From Oscillospiraceae bacterium (lineage in GTDB: Bacteria > Bacillota > Clostridia > Oscillospirales > Acutalibacteraceae): a stretch of 14,517 bases of DNA. The DNA lies in contig JAHZCM010000018.1 in NCBI GenBank assembly GCA_019422905.1, positions 9,780-24,296 of the forward strand, read 5' to 3'. The translations under genes and the position numbers were made by a program. The notes beneath the pieces are model-generated. The model had not been told where the DNA came from. It ran no database searches and saw nothing but the letters and a program-made list of their open reading frames with translations. Positions 6,894 through 14,419 of the stretch are shown in pieces. Within the stretch, counting starts at the first letter, position 1; each line of letters starts with the position of its first letter.

Positions 6894-8242
6894 CAGACAA
6901 GCTCTTCCTTGATCACTTCGGAAATGTCGTTTGCCAGCTTCTCGATCAGCTCGAGATCCCTGCCCTCCACCATGACGCGGAGCAGCGGCTCCGTGCCGCT
7001 CGGCCGCACAACGACGCGGCCGTTGCCGTCCAGCGTTTTTGTGGCGGCGTCGATGGCCTTTTTGACCTTCGGATCGGTATAAAACGCCAGCTTGCCCTCC
7101 GGCGCGACGCGGATATTCTTGATCGTCTGCGGGAAGCGCTCCATAACGGTCGTCATGGAGGACAGCTTCGCCCCGCGGCACTTCATGATGCTCAGAAGCT
7201 GGGCCGCCGTGAGCTGCCCGTCGCCGGTCGTCGCGAAATCGCGGAAAATCACATGGCCGCTCTGCTCGCCGCCGAAGCTGTAGTTCTCAAGCAGCATTTC
7301 CTCGAGCACGTAGCGGTCGCCGACCTTCGTCGCCTCGAAATGGATGTCGTTCGCCTCGCAGAACTTGACGAAGCCGAGATTCGTCATGATCGTGCCGACG
7401 ATGCAGCTCTTGTTCAGCTTGCCGCGACTCTTCATGTCCAGGCCGCAGATCGCCATGATGAAATCACCGTCCACGGGATTGCCGTTTTCATCGACGGCAA
7501 GGCAGCGGTCCGCGTCGCCGTCAAAGGCGATGCCCGCGTCAACCTCGTGCGTTCTCACGTACTCGATCAGCGCCTCCATATGCGTGGAGCCGCATTTGTC
7601 GTTGATGTTTATACCGTTCGGCTCATCGGAGAGCATATGCACCTTGGCGCCAAGCTCCGTGAACAGCGTCTCCGCCGTCATCGCCGAGGAGCCGTTTGCG
7701 CAGTCCAGCGCAATCTCAAGGCCATCCAGCGAGAAATGCACCGTGGATTTCACATGGTCGATGTAATCGCGCAGCGCGTTCGGCGCCGTCGTGACCGTGC
7801 CGATGTCGCTGTCCGCGGGCGGCGCCGGCAGCGCGGCTTCGCCGAGAATCAGCGATTCAATGCGCTCCTCCAGATCGTCCGGCAGCTTATAGCCGTCTCC
7901 GCTGAAAATTTTGATGCCGTTATACTCATAGGAATTGTGGGAGGCGGAGATCATAACGCCCGCATCCGCCTTGTACTTCTCGACCAGATAAGCCACCGCC
8001 GGCGTCGGCACGACGCCGAGCAGCACGACGGAAGCGCCGACGCTGCACAGGCCCGCCGCCATTGCGCTTTCCAGCATGTCGCTCGAAAGGCGGGTGTCCT
8101 TGCCGATGATGACGCGGGGATGCCGCGTTGATTTGTTTGTCAGAACCGCGGCCGCGGCCCGGCCGAGCTTTGTCGCAAGCTCGCACGTCAAATCCTTATT
8201 TGCAATCCCTCGAATACCGTCTGTTCCAAATAGTCTGCCCAT
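6893..8242 (-). CDS. glmM: Phosphoglucosamine mutase GlmM
   Basis: Cytoplasmic enzyme that interconverts glucosamine-6-phosphate and glucosamine-1-phosphate, supplying UDP-GlcNAc for peptidoglycan. The 449 residues match the family length. Visible motifs: N-terminal GRLFGTDGIRG (2-12), active-site phosphoserine loop ISASHNS with Ser101, metal-binding DGDADR (241-246), sugar-binding GGEQSGH, and phosphate-binding RPSGTEPLLRVMVEG near residue 413. All catalytic residues appear intact. The ATG at 8242 has an AAAGGAG ribosome binding site about 9 nt upstream. It follows ruvB after 30 nt and overlaps the methyltransferase start by one base. In Bacillus glmM sits with cdaA-cdaR; that context is absent here, so cyclic-di-AMP linkage is not visible in this window. 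Confidence 0.97.
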   Translation of the reverse strand: MGRLFGTDGIRGIANKDLTCELATKLGRAAAAVLTNKSTRHPRVIIGKDTRLSSDMLESAMAAGLCSVGASVVLLGVVPTPAVAYLVEKYKADAGVMISASHNSYEYNGIKIFSGDGYKLPDDLEERIESLILGEAALPAPPADSDIGTVTTAPNALRDYIDHVKSTVHFSLDGLEIALDCANGSSAMTAETLFTELGAKVHMLSDEPNGININDKCGSTHMEALIEYVRTHEVDAGIAFDGDADRCLAVDENGNPVDGDFIMAICGLDMKSRGKLNKSCIVGTIMTNLGFVKFCEANDIHFEATKVGDRYVLEEMLLENYSFGGEQSGHVIFRDFATTGDGQLTAAQLLSIMKCRGAKLSSMTTVMERFPQTIKNIRVAPEGKLAFYTDPKVKKAIDAATKTLDGNGRVVVRPSGTEPLLRVMVEGRDLELIEKLANDISEVIKEELV

Positions 8243-8272
8243 AATGATTAAGCTCCTTTATGTGTGTTGGAA

Positions 8273-9334
<1,062 letters not shown>

Positions 9335-9349
9335 GGCTTCACACCTTCT

Positions 9350-9964
9350 TTATGAAAAACGGGACATCATGCCCTTGAGCGCAAGGCGGATCAGCTCCTC
9401 GGTGGGCAGGTCGGAATCGAGCCTTGCGACCGCCTGCGCCGCCTCCGACTGCGTGTAGCCCAACACGATGAGCGCCTGCACGGCCTGCTCCGCATTTTTC
9501 GAAGCGGAAATGATGCCGACGTCTGCCCCGGAAAGCTGCATATCCCCGTCGGACACCGCCATCTTTTTCACCTTATCCTTGAGCTCCAGCACAATGCGCT
9601 GAGCGAGCTTAGGGCCGACACCGCTCGCCCGCGTAAAGCTCTTGCTGTCGCCGGAGGCCGCGGCCATCGCCACACCTTCCGGCGTCATTTCGGAAAGAAT
9701 CGCGAGCGCAACCTTCGGGCCGACGCCGCTGATCGCCGTCAGCATTTTGAAGCAGTTCAGCTCGCTCTTGGAAACGAAGCCGAACAGGTCGAGCGCATCC
9801 TCCCGCACGTTTAAATGCGTGTACACCGTCGTCGTTTCGCCGATGCGCGGCATGTTCTTCTGCGTGTGCATGGAGGTGGCGCATTTAAAGGCGACGCCGC
9901 CGCACTCCACCGCCACCATGCCCGGCTCCATATGCACGAGCTTTCCGGTCAGACTATAAAACAT
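9350..9964 (-). CDS. ruvA: Holliday junction branch migration protein RuvA
   Basis: Tetrameric protein that holds the four-way junction and recruits RuvB. The 204 residues show three domains: an N-terminal OB-fold (about 1-64, starting MFYSLTGKLV), a middle domain with two helix-hairpin-helix motifs (TAISGVGPKVALAIL at 76-90 and RASGVGPKLAQRIVLELKDK from 112), and a C-terminal three-helix domain (about 155-204) that contacts RuvB. I chose the ATG at 9964, with GGAAAGGA 9 nt upstream; the longer open frame upstream reads antiframe through the ruvC end. The 43-nt gap from ruvC contains a 10-nt tandem duplication. Confidence 0.97.
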   Translation of the reverse strand: MFYSLTGKLVHMEPGMVAVECGGVAFKCATSMHTQKNMPRIGETTTVYTHLNVREDALDLFGFVSKSELNCFKMLTAISGVGPKVALAILSEMTPEGVAMAAASGDSKSFTRASGVGPKLAQRIVLELKDKVKKMAVSDGDMQLSGADVGIISASKNAEQAVQALIVLGYTQSEAAQAVARLDSDLPTEELIRLALKGMMSRFS

Positions 9965-9980
9965 AAGCGAAAATCCTTTC

Positions 9981-10000
9981 CAACATTCCTCAACATTCCT
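9981..10000. repeat. Perfect tandem duplication of 10 nt in the ruvC-ruvA gap
   Basis: CAACATTCCT is repeated twice without interruption on the plus strand (AGGAATGTTG twice on the coding strand). It lies just upstream of the ruvA ribosome binding site. It is probably a slippage duplication with no known role. Confidence 0.9.
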
Positions 10001-10007
10001 ATGTAAA

Positions 10008-10502
10008 TCAGCGCAGGAATTGCCGCAGTGCCGTACCCGAGGCCTGGCAGTGGCAGATCGCAACGGCAAGCGCGTCGGCCGTATCGTCGGGCCTGGGCAC
10101 CTCCTTCAGCCCCAGCAGGCGGCGCGTCATCTCCATCACCTGCGGCTTCAGGGCCTTTCCGTAGCCCGTAACGGCGAGCTTCACCTGCACCGGCGTATAC
10201 TCAAAAACGGGAACGCCGGCCTTCTGCGCCGCAAGCAGGATCACGCCGCGGGCCTCCGCCACGCCGATGCCGGTCGTCTTGTTGTTTGAAAAATACAGCT
10301 TCTCCACGGAAACGGCGTCCGGACGGTACCGCTTGAAAATCTCCGTAAGGCCGTCGTAAATGATCTCGAGCCGCCGGTTGAACTCCACGCCCGCCTTTGT
10401 TGTCACCGCGCCGTGCTCCAGCGTGCGGTACCGGCTGTTTTTCATTTCAAGGACGCCGTAGCCGACAATGGCATAGCCGGGATCAATACCGAGAACGATC
10501 AT
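10008..10502 (-). CDS. ruvC: Crossover junction endodeoxyribonuclease RuvC
   Basis: RNase H-fold resolvase that cuts Holliday junctions symmetrically after RuvAB migration. The 164-residue protein keeps all four catalytic acids: Asp7 in GIDPG, Glu67 in VEKLYF, and Asp140 and Asp143 in PDDTADALAVA. The family motifs NNKTTGIGVAEARGV and GYGKALKPQV are also present. I chose the ATG at 10502 because the family begins MIVLGIDPG; an AAAGGGAAA ribosome binding site lies about 11 nt upstream. The frame stays open to 10592, but that stretch contains the promoter. The C-terminus ends a few residues after the catalytic helix, as usual. It is the first gene of the left block. Confidence 0.97.
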   Translation of the reverse strand: MIVLGIDPGYAIVGYGVLEMKNSRYRTLEHGAVTTKAGVEFNRRLEIIYDGLTEIFKRYRPDAVSVEKLYFSNNKTTGIGVAEARGVILLAAQKAGVPVFEYTPVQVKLAVTGYGKALKPQVMEMTRRLLGLKEVPRPDDTADALAVAICHCQASGTALRQFLR

Positions 10503-10514
10503 GCTTTTGATTTT

Positions 10515-10534
10515 CCCTTTCTTTCGGAAAAGGG
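10515..10534 (-). promoter_or_regulatory. Small hairpin covering the ruvC ribosome binding site
   Basis: CCCTTT pairs with AAAGGG over 6 bp around an 8-nt loop on the transcribed strand; the AAAGGG arm is the core of the ruvC Shine-Dalgarno sequence. It could modestly restrain ruvC translation. The stem is short and AT-containing, so a role is speculative. Confidence 0.25.
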
Positions 10535-10556
10535 CAGAGAAGCCCATATTTATTTT

Positions 10557-10565
10557 AGTATACCA
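10557..10565 (-). promoter_or_regulatory. Extended -10 promoter for the ruvCAB block
   Basis: TGGTATACT on the minus strand is an extended -10 element (TGn plus TATACT) about 55 nt upstream of the ruvC ATG. No good -35 hexamer lies at 16-18 nt (TGTTCA at 17 nt is the nearest), which fits the extended -10 class. It lies between the upstream terminator and ruvC, so it is the likely start of the left transcription block. Confidence 0.6.
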
Positions 10566-10635
10566 TATCTTGCGTATCTTGAACAGAAGCAAATTCCGAA
10601 AAAATTATGAACGGGCGCGCCGGCCCGCATAGCGC

Positions 10636-10672
10636 AAAAACGCCCGGATGGGGACGATACCCCTCCCGGGCG
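10636..10672 (-). terminator. Rho-independent terminator after the lipoprotein remnant
   Basis: On the minus strand CGCCCGG and CCGGGCG pair over 7 bp, followed inward by a G/U pair, one mismatch and four more G-C pairs (GGGG/CCCC) around a 6-nt loop, and then TTTTT. It separates the transglutaminase/lipoprotein unit from the ruvC promoter. Confidence 0.85.
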
Positions 10673-10855
10673 GGAGATAAGCGATTCTGTTGTCCTGCGC
10701 TTCCTTTACTTCCGCGAGACGCGCACCTCCGTGAGGGGAATCAAATCTATGGAGGGATCTTCCACTTTCTCAAGACCCTCGGGATAGATTTCCAGATAAA
10801 AATCCAGAAAAGACTGCCGCAACGCTTGCAGCTCATCGGCATTTTCTCCAGCGAG

Positions 10856-10879
10856 CAAATCGCGCGGACGCGCGATTTG
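10856..10879. repeat. Perfect 10-bp inverted repeat with 4-nt loop
   Basis: CAAATCGCGC is followed after GGAC by its exact complement GCGCGATTTG. It lies within the C-terminal piece of the decayed lipoprotein gene, 28 nt from the ecfT-like patch. No T-run follows on either strand, so it is not an ordinary terminator. Confidence 0.7.
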
Positions 10880-10906
10880 GGCGGTAATCTCCGGCTCCGA
10901 ATCCAC

Positions 10907-10960
10907 CTAGCGGCGGCCATGGAGAGCCGCTGCTATTGCGACGGCGAGGGCCGCACGAAA
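10907..10960 (+). repeat. Inverted ecfT-derived fragment (54 nt, 49 identical)
   Basis: The plus strand here reads in frame as AMESRCYCDGEGRTK; ecfT on the minus strand encodes AMESRCYHGGEGRTK. Aligned base by base with 3373-3426, only 5 of 54 positions differ (ecfT positions 3392, 3395, 3396, 3420, 3424), with uninterrupted identical runs of 23 and 19 nt. Similarity falls off sharply at both ends. The preserved codon frame with three clustered changes suggests descent from a related ecfT paralogue and not necessarily from this copy. Confidence 0.8.
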
Positions 10961-11090
10961 GAGACGCGGAACGTATAGAGTCCGTCCTCTCCGGAAGGTA
11001 CAGCGCATACTCCTCCTGTGTCATCGGGACCGACCCCGGTGCTAAGCATCCCGGTAACAGGAGCAAGTACAGCGTGAAACGGCCGGGCTT

Positions 11091-11844
11091 TCACATGTCC
11101 GAATGATCGGAATCGCCGACAAGCGGGCTGTTCAGAACGCGGAATTTCCTTTCGTCCTCCCACAGGGCGCAGAGCGCGTCAAAGTTTTCATCCGGGTCCA
11201 ACAGCAGCCCGTCGGCATAGATGAAGCGCGCGCCGTCCGATTTGCCCGCGCGGATATCGAGCCATGCCTGCGCCGCCCAGTCGAACTGCTGCGGCTCTAA
11301 GGTCGTAGGCATCGATACCCATCGCCTGCTCGTCGTAAAAGCCGTCCGCATCGAACGTAATCCAGCGGTTTTCCGCAGCGCTCCACACCTGATTGATCCA
11401 GTGATCCCAGCTTTCGCCCGGATGAAAATACGGAGCAAAGCCGGCGCGGCTGCGGCACGGAATCCCCTTTGCCTTATAGATCGCGGACATGAGCACGGAA
11501 ACGTAGCGGCAGGTCAGCACGAGCTTATGCTCGACGGCGCGGTCTCTCACGAAGCCGCGCCCGTCCAGCCGAAGCAGCTCCGCCGCCATCGCGGGCGCCG
11601 TCAGGAAAATGTCGTCCTCGCACCGCATGCGATACCACGGAAACCGCGTCAGGTCGCCGTACCGCAGGTCGTGATTGGCGTTCGTGTTGCCGTCGCGCAG
11701 GGTAACGCGGTGCAGGATTTGGGCACACACCAGCTCCCCCAGCGTGCGCGGAGCGTCCGGCAGACTGCGGAATACGTCCGCATAAGCGCCCGCATACGTG
11801 TATGTGCCCGCAGCGCGGTAATGGTTCAGGATACTTTCTCTCAT
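11091..11844 (-). pseudogene. Transglutaminase-like cysteine-protease-fold protein, single +1 frameshift
   Basis: The first 182 codons (ATG 11844, perfect AGGAGG site 7 nt upstream) encode a transglutaminase-like domain with the full catalytic triad: Cys112 in LTCRYVSVLM, His148 in SWDHWINQVW and Asp165 in WITFDAD. Reading frame is lost after CTT (Leu182, 11299-11301). Skipping one base (11298, the A of CTT-AGA-G) restores a sensible 68-residue C-terminus beginning EPQQFDWAAQAWLDIRAG and ending at TGA 11091, for a 250-residue product. Without the shift the protein ends in a basic, low-sense tail. The triad side is intact, so the core may still fold. The substrate is unknown; such domains act as peptidases, amidases or cross-linkers. 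It lies 92 nt after the ADP-ribosylglycohydrolase gene, and its stop overlaps the lipoprotein start. It could be a mutation, a sequencing error or programmed +1 shifting. Confidence 0.75.
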
Positions 11845-11855
11845 CGTTTTTCCTC

Positions 11856-11880
11856 CTGGATGCAGATTTTCTGCTTCCAG
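11856..11880 (-). promoter_or_regulatory. Hairpin abutting the ribosome binding site of the transglutaminase-like gene
   Basis: On the transcribed strand CTGGA-A-GCAGA pairs with TCTGC-A-TCCAG (two 5-bp stems with one A/A mismatch, 3-nt loop). The last AG of the 3' arm is also the first AG of the AGGAGG ribosome binding site, so folding could affect initiation. A TATACT box (11879-11884) overlaps the 5' arm but lacks a recognisable -35. Confidence 0.35.
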
Positions 11881-11936
11881 TATAACCGGTCAATGCGCAG
11901 CGCGCCTGTCTTTTTCTGCGCTTTTCCGGCCGGGAT

Positions 11937-13265
11937 TCAGACGAGCGCCGCCGTCCGGCGCGCCATATCCGAGATGCGCACGAGGCCGAAGCCGTCCACA
12001 CCGGAAAGCACCGTGTCCGAAAGCGGTTTGGTCCAGCTCTTCGGGAGACCAGATGCGCCGAGCACCATGCCGAGCACGGAGCCCGCCGTCGCGCAGTTGC
12101 AGTCGGTGTCAAAGCCCATTGTGAGGCAAAGCCCCATCGTGCGCGTAAAGTCCTTCTCGCCCCACAAGAGGCCAAGCGCCACGATCGCCGCGTTCGAAAT
12201 CGTGTGGCACCAGTGGTGGGGATTGTTCTCGTCATATTTTGCAAGAATGTACGCCGCGGCCTCCTCCGCCGTTTCGCCTGCATCATGCCGGCGGAGCATC
12301 TCAGCCAGCTCGCGGTGCAAGCGGCTTTCCGGCGGGATCTGCCGCATGCCGGATTCCATCACCGCACGCATATCGCCGCAGACCGCCGCCTTGGCCAGCA
12401 TGGTGGAAACCCACATTTCGCCGTAGATGCCGTTTTTCACATGGGAAATGGACGCGTCGCGCCAGGCCATTTCCGCCGCCGTTTTCATGTCGCCGGGGCA
12501 GATGTAGCCGAACAGATCGCCGCGGATCTGCGCGCCGATCCACTCGCGGTACGGATTGCGGTATGATGCGGACTGCGGCGGATAAAGCGACTGCGCGAGG
12601 TTGATATACGCGACGCGCTCCGCCGTGCAGACATGCAGCAGCGGCAGGTTCATCAGCCAGCTCTCCGCCACGTCGTCCGGCGTGAAATCGCGCCCATACT
12701 GCTCGACGCGCTTCAGCGCGAGCAGTGTGTAGTTTGTGTCGTCGTCCTCCGGCATATAGGAGACGTTGTTGATCCACCCCGTTTTCTCCGCGCCGTACGC
12801 GTGTTGGTCGTCGCGCACATCGTATTTTTCGCGCAGCGCCTGGGGAATATCCGACGAGATATAGGTTTGCAGCGGCAGATTGCCGGTTTCCTCCAGCAGG
12901 CCGTTGATCCGTGCGCGCCGCCATCCCTCCACCGGCTGCCCCAGCAGGCAGCCCGCGCAGCGGCCGAGCCACGCGCCGTAGATTTTATCGGTATCCGCAG
13001 CCACTTTTTCACAGGACTCTCCTTCGGCGAGCGCCTGAATCTCCGCAAGCCCGGACGGCTCCTGCGCGTCAAACGGCGCAGGCAGCGCCTCAAGCTGTTC
13101 GAGCAGCGCCGCGCCGGCCGCTGTGCGCTCAATTCCATGCTCTATTTTTTCAATGGCCGTCGCCTGCGCCATGAAGCACGCGGCGTCCCGCCCCTCGTCC
13201 GTCATCTGCTCGACCTCGATGGCAAGCGCGTCGCAGAAATCGAACCAAGGCTGTTTTCTCAGCAT
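11937..13265 (-). CDS. ADP-ribosylglycohydrolase family protein
   Basis: A 442-residue protein of the ADP-ribosyl-hydrolase (DraG/ARH) superfamily, di-metal enzymes that cleave ADP-ribose or related N-/O-glycosidic bonds. Superfamily motifs: GAWLGRCAGCLLGQPVEGW (97-115), the metal-binding EDDDTNY (173-179) and the C-terminal GFDTDCN (384-390) followed by CATAGSVLG. The conserved acids are all present. The first ~90 residues form an acidic, helical N-terminal extension (LRKQPWFDFCDALAIEVEQM onward) absent from minimal DraG proteins. I chose the ATG at 13265, with GGGGAG about 9 nt upstream; the open frame to 13334 overlaps the promoter. Cys391 replaces the Gly usual after DTDCN in many relatives. 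The real substrate (protein ADP-ribose, nucleoside or a glycoside) is unknown. No ADP-ribosyltransferase partner is in the window. Confidence 0.88.
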   Translation of the reverse strand: MLRKQPWFDFCDALAIEVEQMTDEGRDAACFMAQATAIEKIEHGIERTAAGAALLEQLEALPAPFDAQEPSGLAEIQALAEGESCEKVAADTDKIYGAWLGRCAGCLLGQPVEGWRRARINGLLEETGNLPLQTYISSDIPQALREKYDVRDDQHAYGAEKTGWINNVSYMPEDDDTNYTLLALKRVEQYGRDFTPDDVAESWLMNLPLLHVCTAERVAYINLAQSLYPPQSASYRNPYREWIGAQIRGDLFGYICPGDMKTAAEMAWRDASISHVKNGIYGEMWVSTMLAKAAVCGDMRAVMESGMRQIPPESRLHRELAEMLRRHDAGETAEEAAAYILAKYDENNPHHWCHTISNAAIVALGLLWGEKDFTRTMGLCLTMGFDTDCNCATAGSVLGMVLGASGLPKSWTKPLSDTVLSGVDGFGLVRISDMARRTAALV

Positions 13266-13305
13266 AAACAACACTCCCCTTTTAACACAATTTGAGATTT
13301 TCCTC

Positions 13306-13334
13306 ATTGTAACGCAGCAAAACAGAAAAAGCAA
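13306..13334 (-). promoter_or_regulatory. Sigma-A-like promoter for the ADP-ribosylglycohydrolase gene
   Basis: On the minus strand TTGCTT (13329-13334) and TACAAT (13306-13311) are separated by exactly 17 nt, about 40 nt upstream of the chosen ATG. It lies downstream of the argF terminator, so the middle pocket starts its own transcript here. Confidence 0.6.
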
Positions 13335-13357
13335 TGGAAACCCGCGCTTTTGTGCAG

Positions 13358-13389
13358 AAAAAACCGGGCTGCGGAAAACCGCAGCCCGG
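13358..13389 (-). terminator. Rho-independent terminator of the arginine unit
   Basis: CCGGGCTGCGG and CCGCAGCCCGG pair perfectly over 11 bp around a 4-nt loop; on the minus strand six Ts follow. It ends transcription coming from argF. The plus strand has no T-run after the stem. Confidence 0.93.
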
Positions 13390-13441
13390 ACTTGTGCCGT
13401 CCGCCGCTTCCGGGCGTCCGGGTTTCTATCGGATTTTTGTG

Positions 13442-13481
13442 CCGCTCCGCTTTTTCCGCCGAACGCCGCAAAGCGGGGCGG
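13442..13481. repeat. Imperfect inverted repeat between argF and its terminator
   Basis: CCGCTCCGCTTT and AAAGCGGGGCGG are 12-nt arms with one non-Watson-Crick position, around a 16-nt loop, just past the argF stop. No T-run follows on the argF strand, so it may only stabilise the mRNA 3' end. The rest of the 13390-13487 spacer shows nothing I can name. Confidence 0.45.
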
Positions 13482-13487
13482 ACCGCC

Positions 13488-14396
13488 TTACCGGTCCTTC
13501 ATCAGCGTGACCATGACAGCCTTCTGCGCATGGAGACGGTTCTCGGCCTCGTCGAAGATCGGGCCCGCGTTCGCCTCGAATACCTCCTCGGTGATTTCCT
13601 CGCCGCGGTGCGCCGGCAGGCAGTGCTGCACGATCGCGTCCGGCTTTGCGGCGGCCATGATGCCCGCGTCCACGCAGTAGCCCGCAAACGCCTTTTCGCG
13701 CGCCGCGCGCTCCTCCTCCTGGCCCATCGACGTCCAGACGTCGGTGATCACGACGTCCGCATCCTTCGCAACGGTCTTTGGGTCGTCGGTCAGCCCGAAG
13801 CAGTCATAGCCGGCAGCGAAATCGAGGATTTCCTTTGGCGGGCGGTAGCCCTCCGGGCACGCGACGGAAACCGCCATGCCGACCTTGAGACAGCCGACGA
13901 TCAGCGAATTCATCATGTTGTTGCCGTCGCCGATGAAGCACATTTTGAGCCCGTCAAAGGAGCCCTTATACTCGCGGATCGTCATCAGATCGGCAAGGAT
14001 CTGGCAGGGATGGCAGAAATCCGTCAGGCCGTTGATCACCGGGACGGAGCCGTATTTCGCGAGATCCTCCACCTCCTGCTGCTCAAAGGTGCGGATCATG
14101 ATGCCGTCCACATAGCGGGAGAGGACGCGTGCGGTATCCTGCACCGGCTCGCCGCGCCCGATCTGGGAGCCTTCGCTCGCGAGCACGACCGCGTAGCCGC
14201 CGAGCTGATTGATGCCCACCTCAAAGGAGACGCGCGTTCTGGTGGAGGATTTTTCAAAAATCATGCCGAGCGCCTTGCCCTTGAGATAGGGGTGCTCGAT
14301 GCCGTGCTTCGTCTCGTATTTGAGCTGGTCGGCAAGATTCAAAATGTCGATAATCTCTTCCTTTGAGAGGTCGAGGAGCTTAAGTAAGTGTTTCAT
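13488..14396 (-). CDS. argF: Ornithine carbamoyltransferase ArgF
   Basis: Cytoplasmic enzyme joining carbamoyl phosphate to ornithine to give citrulline in arginine synthesis. The 302 residues include the carbamoyl-phosphate loop FEKSSTRTRVSFE (47-59), HPCQ (129-132), the ornithine-binding DVWTSMGQE (219-227) and the catalytic-cysteine motif HCLPAHRGEE (258-267). Length matches the family (about 300-315). The start at 14396 (MKHLLKLLDLSKEEI) has a GGAAAGGA site about 9 nt upstream. It begins 23 nt after the aminotransferase stop, so the two are cotranscribed. The SMG ornithine loop and anabolic neighbour favour the biosynthetic (ArgF) over a catabolic (ArcB) role. Confidence 0.96.
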   Translation of the reverse strand: MKHLLKLLDLSKEEIIDILNLADQLKYETKHGIEHPYLKGKALGMIFEKSSTRTRVSFEVGINQLGGYAVVLASEGSQIGRGEPVQDTARVLSRYVDGIMIRTFEQQEVEDLAKYGSVPVINGLTDFCHPCQILADLMTIREYKGSFDGLKMCFIGDGNNMMNSLIVGCLKVGMAVSVACPEGYRPPKEILDFAAGYDCFGLTDDPKTVAKDADVVITDVWTSMGQEEERAAREKAFAGYCVDAGIMAAAKPDAIVQHCLPAHRGEEITEEVFEANAGPIFDEAENRLHAQKAVMVTLMKDR

Positions 14397-14419
14397 CGGT
14401 TCCGTCCTTTCCGGTAGGT

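Larger units (their letters stand above)
10706..11094 (-). pseudogene. Decayed lipoprotein gene, frameshifted and carrying an ecfT-like patch
   Basis: Three pieces in different frames read as one former protein. The start is GTG at 11094, overlapping the transglutaminase stop (GTGA). Removing one A from the AAA at 11089-11091 gives a lipoprotein signal, MKPGRFTLYLLLLPGCLAPG, with lipobox LPGC. That frame continues MTQEEYALYLPERTDSIR to about 10978 and then loses sense. From 10906 another frame gives a plausible C-terminus (VDSEPEITAQ to LTEVRVSRK, ending 10706) rich in Asp, Glu and Leu. Between them lies 10907-10960, which matches ecfT in reverse orientation. A perfect 10-bp hairpin sits at 10856-10879. 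I do not recognise the family. The piece structure and the good terminator behind it suggest a recently broken surface lipoprotein; I cannot exclude that some frameshifts are sequencing errors. Confidence 0.6.

Noticed and set aside
10607..10978. Plus-strand ORF ending in an EcfT-like stretch
   Set aside because: Only the last part, covered by the 54-bp patch, resembles EcfT; the rest is antisense to the lipoprotein remnant and the terminator. It is not a working ecfT gene.
11888..11893. TTGACC as a -35 box for the transglutaminase-like gene
   Set aside because: No acceptable -10 lies 16-18 nt downstream; the nearby TATACT is only 3 nt away from it.
11221..12426. A 401-codon plus-strand open frame opposite the transglutaminase-like and ADP-ribosylglycohydrolase genes
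   Set aside because: Antisense to genes with clear catalytic motifs; its composition is that of a shadow frame.
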